DNA of 26,058 nucleotides. Source: CAWDLX01 sp046728155. GTDB lineage: Bacteria; Actinomycetota; Actinomycetes; Mycobacteriales; Micromonosporaceae. This document shows, piece by piece, positions 21,970 to 26,058 of the stretch (positions within the stretch are counted from its first letter, which is position 1; every line of letters begins with the position of its first letter). The notes beneath the pieces were generated by a model, which had not been told where the DNA came from, ran no database searches, and saw only the letters and a list, made by a program, of their open reading frames with translations. The position numbers and the translations under genes were made by a program. The stretch lies in NCBI GenBank assembly GCA_046728155.1, contig JBKPDY010000013.1, positions 1 to 26,058 of the forward strand. The letters run 5' to 3'.

Positions 21970-22200
21970 ATGACCGGCATGGATTCAGACGACCTGCTGC
22001 TCGAGCTGGTGGCCGACGGCGGACGACACGACCCGTCCGCTTTCCGCGACGAGCCCACGGTGCGGGGGAAGTTCGTGCGTGACGTCAGCGAGGCGCCGCT
22101 GCCGGCGGCCATGCGCGACCAGGTGCTGCGGATCGGACTGTCGGCACTCGACGGTCGCTCGAACCTCTGGCCGTCGGCCGCCGCCGACGGGTGGGAGTGA
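21970..22200 (+). CDS. Small protein resembling the C-terminal tail of an SbcD-like exonuclease
   Basis: The 76-residue product has an excellent ribosome site (GGAGAGGAG, about 21956-21964) before ATG 21970. Its sequence, DDLLLELVADGG, then DEPTVRGKFVRDV, then LRIGLSALDGR, reminds me of the C-terminal end of actinobacterial SbcD-type metallophosphoesterases, which normally precede an SbcC-like ATPase as here. That resemblance is from memory. The phosphoesterase domain with its His/Asp metal ligands is completely absent from the 250 bases upstream. So it is either the leftover of a decayed nuclease or a free-standing accessory subunit. It ends three bases before the ATPase start and carries that gene's ribosome site (GGGAG 22192-22196), so the two are coupled. 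Confidence 0.65.
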   Translation: MTGMDSDDLLLELVADGGRHDPSAFRDEPTVRGKFVRDVSEAPLPAAMRDQVLRIGLSALDGRSNLWPSAAADGWE

Positions 22201-22203
22201 GCC

Positions 22204-24477
22204 ATGCTCGTCCGGTGGGTCAAAGCCGTGGCCTTCGGTGGCCTGGTTGATCAGACGCTGAACCTCCGGCCCGGGATGAACGTCGTTGTCGGGCCCAACG
22301 AGTCGGGCAAGTCCACGTGGCATGCGGCACTCTTCGCCGCCATATGCGGTCGGAGCGAGGAGCTCGAGACGACCGAGGACTCCGAGTTCGACCGCAAGCC
22401 GTGGCACGTCCACGGTTGGGCGGTCGAGGCGATGCTGGACCGCGACAACGACGACCCGGTGCAGATCTACCAGGATCTGCTCAACCCCGATTCGTCCACC
22501 GCGACCGCACTGACCGGCCCGCACGAGGGCGGCCGCCACGACGTGTCCCCGTCACTGCGGTACCACGGGGGCCTCGACACCACCGGTTGGGTGGGTCTGG
22601 ACCGGCATTCCTACGCCGCCACGGCCTGGGTCCAGCAGGGCAGCGGGCGCAACGAGCTGAGCGAGGCCGTGGCACTGTGCATCCGTGAAGCCGACGCGGT
22701 GCGCGCGTGTGAGCGCATCGAGCGCCTGCGACGCCGCCACACCGGCGACGACACCGATGCCACGAGTCCACTCGGCCGAGCCGAGCTGGATGTGGTCGAG
22801 CGGAGCTCGGAGCTGAAGGAGCTGAAGGACCTGACCGAGCAGCACGAGCGGGCATCCGCTTCGCTCGGGCAGTGGAGCGCCTTCGCGTACTCCAAGGAGC
22901 AGGAGCTGATCGCCGCCGAACTGGCCGACGCGCAGTACCGGGTGGTTGAGCTTCAAGGCGCCGTACGCAAGCAGGCGGGCGACCCGTTCGTCAAGCCGGT
23001 CCTCGACTCGCCGGAGACCGATGACGACACCGACGCGGCCGTCATCGCAGCGGAGGGAAGACTGCGGGCGGCCGAACACGACCTCGTCTCGGCGACGGTC
23101 GCGGCCGTGCGCCCCGACGCCAGAGTCCTGGACGAGCCGGAACGAGGTGCGGTGGCGGTGGCCGAGATGCCGTCGGTCGTCGTCGACACCGAATTCGCGC
23201 CACGCATCTACGGCAGCCCGCGGCGGGGTGGTCGCTGGCGCGCACTGCGACAGCCGGATGGCCGGGCCCTCGTCGTGGCGGTCACGGCGGTCATCGTGGT
23301 GGCGGTCGGGGTCGGGCTCGCGGCGCTGCGCGGATCGTTGGCGCTCGGAGCGAGCCTCGCCGCGATCGGTGTCGGTCTCGCCGTGGTGGCTGTCGTGATC
23401 GGCCTGCGCAGTCCGGTACGGGAGGACCAGGCTCCGGTATCGCCGGCGCCCGGTGTCGGGGCCGGTGGGCCAGGAGCCTCCACCGTGGAGCTTGACGATA
23501 GCCGCGTGCACGATGCCCGGCTGCAACTGGTATGGGCGCTGGGACGAGCGGGCTACGGCCCCGATGTGGACACAGTGGAGAACGTGCTGGCGCAGTTCCA
23601 CCGTGACCGGGACCGCAACCAGCGGGTCGAGCTGGAGCGGCGGGCGCGGGAACAGGTGACGCTCAGCGGACTCGAAGAGCAACTGGCCCAGGCCCAGGAC
23701 GAGGTCGCGCGGTTGGCCCAGCGGGTCGACCCGAACGCGCCGCATCGGGCCAGCGTCAACGATCTGGCCCAAGCGCGGTCGGCGTACGAGAGCGCCACCC
23801 GCGAGCGGGACCGCGCGTTGCATGCCCGCGATGCAGCAGCGGCCAAGCTCGCCAACCGCCTCTCGGTCGGTGCCGCTGAGCAGGCGTTGGCCGAGGCGCG
23901 GCAGCGGTTGAACTCACTTCGCCGGTTGAATGAGGTGCTGGACGAGGCGTACGGGTATCTGAGCCGCTCCGGAATCGGTGCCCGCCGCGAGATCGCGAGC
24001 GCGTTGGAGACAGCGCTTGGCAGGTCGTTGCCCCACATCACGGACGGTCGGTACCCGCACGTCACGATCGGCACCGACTTCCGGATCCGGATCAGCGACC
24101 CGGCGGAGCCGACCATCGACCCGATGCGCGGCGCCCGAAGTACGCGTGAGCAGACCTACCTGTCAGCGCGCGTCGCACTCGGCGAACACCTGTCCCGACG
24201 GCGCCGCTTCGGGCCACTGATCCTCGACGACGTGACGTCGAGCGCCGACACCCCTCGGGTCCATGGCCTGCTGGACCTGCTGTACCGCTTCGCCCAGGTG
24301 CGTCAGGTCATCGTGTTCGCGCACGAGGAGGCGGTGGCCGACTGGGCAACGCGGATGATGACCACACACTCGAACGTGCACCTGAGCCGCCTGACGACGA
24401 CTGATGAGTCGCCCCGCGAGGTGAGACTCAGCGCGACTGGAGATACTGCGCCGCGATCCGCTTCGGTACCCGGCTGA
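22204..24477 (+). CDS. SbcC/YhaN-like AAA ATPase with coiled coils and a central membrane hairpin
   Basis: This large ATPase resembles the SMC/Rad50-like partner of DNA exonucleases. Walker A is GPNESGKST (residues 30-38), with the typical N-terminal start and a following TWQ-like patch (TAWVQQGSGRNEL). Heptad-like coiled-coil stretches lie about residues 160-255 and 470-590. Between them are two hydrophobic helices (about 355-375 and 380-401), a membrane hairpin seen in YhaN-type proteins rather than a zinc hook. The C-terminal lobe has YLSARVALGEHL and Walker B LILDDVTSSAD (about 670-680), with a second Asp where many relatives have Glu, then VIVFAHEEAVADW. Length is 757 residues. The usual SbcD-type nuclease partner is missing or reduced to the preceding 76-residue ORF. 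Its 3' end overlaps the convergent YjbR gene by 50 bases. Confidence 0.88.
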   Translation: MLVRWVKAVAFGGLVDQTLNLRPGMNVVVGPNESGKSTWHAALFAAICGRSEELETTEDSEFDRKPWHVHGWAVEAMLDRDNDDPVQIYQDLLNPDSSTATALTGPHEGGRHDVSPSLRYHGGLDTTGWVGLDRHSYAATAWVQQGSGRNELSEAVALCIREADAVRACERIERLRRRHTGDDTDATSPLGRAELDVVERSSELKELKDLTEQHERASASLGQWSAFAYSKEQELIAAELADAQYRVVELQGAVRKQAGDPFVKPVLDSPETDDDTDAAVIAAEGRLRAAEHDLVSATVAAVRPDARVLDEPERGAVAVAEMPSVVVDTEFAPRIYGSPRRGGRWRALRQPDGRALVVAVTAVIVVAVGVGLAALRGSLALGASLAAIGVGLAVVAVVIGLRSPVREDQAPVSPAPGVGAGGPGASTVELDDSRVHDARLQLVWALGRAGYGPDVDTVENVLAQFHRDRDRNQRVELERRAREQVTLSGLEEQLAQAQDEVARLAQRVDPNAPHRASVNDLAQARSAYESATRERDRALHARDAAAAKLANRLSVGAAEQALAEARQRLNSLRRLNEVLDEAYGYLSRSGIGARREIASALETALGRSLPHITDGRYPHVTIGTDFRIRISDPAEPTIDPMRGARSTREQTYLSARVALGEHLSRRRRFGPLILDDVTSSADTPRVHGLLDLLYRFAQVRQVIVFAHEEAVADWATRMMTTHSNVHLSRLTTTDESPREVRLSATGDTAPRSASVPG

Positions 24478-24817
24478 GCCAGGACTCGACGATGAGCTCC
24501 TCCAGCTCGTCCACCTGGATCTGGTCGAGCCGGACGAGGATCGCCGGGTAGCCGTTGAAATGGGGAGTTGTGAAGTACACGGCCGGATCGTCGGCGAGGA
24601 GAGCCTCCTTCGCACCGAGATCCGGCGTGCGCGCGCCGAGGATCGGACCGTTCGGCGCGGCGTCGCCCAGCGCCTCGAGGTCGACCCGACGCAGGGGTCG
24701 CTCCCACGCCAGCGGCTTGTCCCGTACCCGCCACTCACGGGTGCCTTCGGCCGACATACGGGCGGAGGTCTCCGGCAACGCCAGGGCGATGCGGTCGACG
24801 TCGGCCCAGGTTGCCAC
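24428..24817 (-). CDS. MmcQ/YjbR family protein
   Basis: This 129-residue cytoplasmic protein belongs to the MmcQ/YjbR family, small double-wing-like proteins often annotated as DNA-binding, with no agreed function. Typical features are the N-terminal IALALPETSA, the predicted strand containing REWRVRDKPLAWERPL, the central acidic loop and FTTPHFNGYPAILVRLDQI, then a C-terminal ELIVESWLSRVPKRIAAQY helix. Translation starts at a GTG (24817-24815). A -10 element lies six bases upstream, so the mRNA is probably leaderless. The 3' end overlaps the SbcC-like ATPase on the other strand by 50 bases. The hairpin repeat lies just upstream of its promoter. Confidence 0.9.
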   Translation of the reverse strand: MATWADVDRIALALPETSARMSAEGTREWRVRDKPLAWERPLRRVDLEALGDAAPNGPILGARTPDLGAKEALLADDPAVYFTTPHFNGYPAILVRLDQIQVDELEELIVESWLSRVPKRIAAQYLQSR

Positions 24818-24823
24818 GCGGCC

Positions 24824-24829
24824 AGTCTA
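24824..24829 (-). promoter_or_regulatory. -10 element for leaderless YjbR-family transcript
   Basis: TAGACT on the minus strand (24829-24824) fits TANNNT and ends six bases before the GTG at 24817. The -35 region falls in the repeat's left arm and has no consensus hexamer. Confidence 0.5.
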
Positions 24830-24845
24830 GCCGCCACACGCCCGA

Positions 24846-24893
24846 GATCGTTTCCGTGCAGATCGGTGGTCAGAATGCTGTCTTGTACGGAAA
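24846..24893 (+). repeat. 48-base dispersed hairpin repeat, copy 2
   Basis: This is the second copy of the element at 1819-1866, same strand orientation, same 48-base length. The outer arms (24851-24860 with 24884-24893) are unchanged, including the G.U pair. The inner stem (24864-24868 with 24876-24880) keeps pairing although two pairs differ from copy 1, and the remaining differences are in the loop. It lies 15 bases downstream of the GT4 stop and about 28 bases upstream of the YjbR start, both minus-strand genes. Confidence 0.75.
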
Positions 24894-24908
24894 CTCGCGG
24901 CCGGACAT

Positions 24909-26057
24909 CTATGGCGCGAAGTTGATGAGCCCGCTGGGCGATATCGGTGTCGGGGTACCGACGGCTCGCCCGATGACAGCGGCGTAGGCGGCGGCCATGC
25001 GGGTATGACTGAATCTCGCCCGTGATCGCATGATCGTCGGCATCCATTCGGCCCGTCTGGCGATCGCCTCGTCCCAGGCAGCGCTGATGTCCGTCGGGCA
25101 CGGTTCCACGATGATGCCCTGACCATCCACAATGGAGGCGCAGTCGCCGATGTCGGTCGCCACCGGTATCGCCCCGCACATCATCCCTTCGATGAGGCAC
25201 AGCGGTGCCGCCTCACCATTCGACGAGGTGAGGGCCACGACGTCGGCGGCGGCGTAGATGGCTGGCATGTCGTCGCGACAACCGAGCAGGCGCAGCCGGC
25301 GAAGGAGCTCGGGACGGTCGCCGAAGGCACGTGCGATCTCGTCACACAGGTCGGCGTTCATCCTGCTCATGCCGGCTCCGCACATGATGACGTACCCGCC
25401 CGGGCGCCGGTGCAGGAAGTCGTACGCCGCGGCCAGGAACAGCGGCACATTCTTCATGGACGCGTGCCGGGCCGCGAAGACGACGAGTTTTCCGGCTCTC
25501 GGCACACCCAAGGCACGTCGGTACTGGCGCCGGGTCTTCGGTGGGACGGGTTGGAACCGCGCGAGGTCGACCCCGTTCGGAATGACGCGCATCAGCTGGG
25601 CGGGGATTCCGGTGGCCTGGTATGCGACCCGGGTGGCCTCGGCGCAGCAGACCACGGCCGACACCCGTCCGGCATCGACAGCTGTCTTCAGTTCGGTCAG
25701 TGCGGACCCTTGATTCTCGGGGTCCGATCGATGCAGGACCACGACGAGCGGCCGGCGCGGGAATCCCGCCTGGTTGATGAGGTGCAGCGGCTGCTCCTTC
25801 AGCGAGAGCACAACGTCTGCCCGCGACGCGTGTCGGGCCGCCGCGGCGACCTCCCAGTCGCTGAACGTGGTCGCGTTGGTTCCGTCGGCTGCTCGGCCAA
25901 GGGAGTCGACGGACACGCCGACGTCTCGCAGAGCCCGGTAGCGCGCGTCGTTCGCCATCGGCTGGAGCAGGCTGTCCCGGCGCATCTCCCGAAAGATGCT
26001 GAGGACGGAGTGGATCTGTCCGCCGGCGGTGTGCAGCTCCCTGACGACGGTACTGTG
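24909..26057 (-). CDS. Glycosyltransferase family 4 (GT-B fold), 5' end beyond the window
   Basis: This is a probable sugar-nucleotide-dependent glycosyltransferase making surface glycan or glycolipid. An internal ATG at 25985 is not the start: the frame stays open to the window edge, adding HSTVVRELHTAGGQIHSVLS, whose GGQIHS is the usual GT4 acceptor-loop motif near the N-terminus. Thus 382 residues are visible and only a short N-terminal piece is missing. The C-terminal donor domain has VIPNGVDLARFQP, VVFAARHASMKNVPLFLAA (basic residues for the diphosphate) and the EX7E motif EAAPLCLIE followed by GMMCGAIPVATDIG. No neighbour on the same strand upstream is visible. Donor and acceptor cannot be assigned. 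Confidence 0.88.
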   Translation of the reverse strand, partial: HSTVVRELHTAGGQIHSVLSIFREMRRDSLLQPMANDARYRALRDVGVSVDSLGRAADGTNATTFSDWEVAAAARHASRADVVLSLKEQPLHLINQAGFPRRPLVVVLHRSDPENQGSALTELKTAVDAGRVSAVVCCAEATRVAYQATGIPAQLMRVIPNGVDLARFQPVPPKTRRQYRRALGVPRAGKLVVFAARHASMKNVPLFLAAAYDFLHRRPGGYVIMCGAGMSRMNADLCDEIARAFGDRPELLRRLRLLGCRDDMPAIYAAADVVALTSSNGEAAPLCLIEGMMCGAIPVATDIGDCASIVDGQGIIVEPCPTDISAAWDEAIARRAEWMPTIMRSRARFSHTRMAAAYAAVIGRAVGTPTPISPSGLINFAP

Positions 26058-26058
26058 C

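Noticed and set aside
22552..23823. 423-residue minus-strand frame opposite the SbcC-like ATPase
   Set aside because: It has no recognisable motif and no ribosome site, and it lies wholly inside a gene with intact Walker motifs on the other strand.
24909..25985. ATG 25985 as the true start of the GT4 glycosyltransferase
   Set aside because: The same frame continues to the window edge and encodes the expected GT4 N-terminal GGQIHS region, so the gene is truncated by the window.
1..26058. CRISPR arrays, rRNA, tRNA, integrases or transposases
   Set aside because: I saw no regularly spaced repeats, cloverleaf-like segments or recombinase motifs. I could not run a structure or profile search, so a divergent tRNA-like element is not excluded.

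Overview
The window is GC-rich double-stranded bacterial DNA. GC- and C/G-ending codons dominate, GTG starts are frequent, and several promoters appear to feed leaderless starts. Together with an actinobacterial-type gene set (Tat-lipoprotein polyamine-type transporter, UPF0145, YjbR, SbcC-like ATPase, GT4 remnants) this points to a high-GC Actinomycetota; I cannot name the genus. Bases 1-21 are not genomic: they match the Nextera/Tn5 mosaic-end adapter, so this is a contig that starts in untrimmed adapter.

Layout. (1) 22-1498: tail of an unidentified gene, then sdaA (Fe-S L-serine dehydratase). (2) 1499-4618: a 475-base spacer holding a 48-base hairpin repeat, then a polysaccharide/teichoic-acid-type ABC-2 exporter (permease plus ATPase) and a family 2 glycosyltransferase in one tight operon. 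(3) 4646-4862: a promoter and a 60-residue acidic protein without Lys or Arg. (4) 4976-12439: CoA-acylating (methyl)malonate-semialdehyde dehydrogenase, overlapping class III aminotransferase, then a PotABCD-like ABC importer. This reads as one module for taking up and degrading an omega-amino acid or amine, ending in acetyl-CoA or propionyl-CoA. Its spacers hold a perfect 65-bp tandem duplication and ATGA-linked mini-ORFs. (5) 12549-13423: divergent small membrane protein and UPF0145 protein. (6) 13541-15730: glycogen-debranching-type amylo-alpha-1,6-glucosidase, convergent with a 14-TM DHA2 efflux protein (15733-17397); both stop codons sit inside one perfect 20-bp palindrome. (7) 17522-20046: membrane-anchored SGNH hydrolase convergent with an unknown membrane protein. 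(8) 20390-21720: remnant of a GT4 mannosyltransferase and class I mannose-6-phosphate isomerase. (9) 21970-24817: a small protein resembling the C-terminal tail of an SbcD-type nuclease, an SbcC/YhaN-like ATPase, and a convergent MmcQ/YjbR protein. (10) 24846-26057: second copy of the hairpin repeat and a GT4 glycosyltransferase cut off by the window end.

The least expected signal is the 48-base repeat (1819-1866 and 24846-24893). All seven differences between the copies fall either in two base pairs that stay paired (G.U to C-G and C-G to G.U) or in the apical loop, which suggests a folded RNA or single-stranded DNA element. No CRISPR array, rRNA, tRNA, integrase or transposase was seen.
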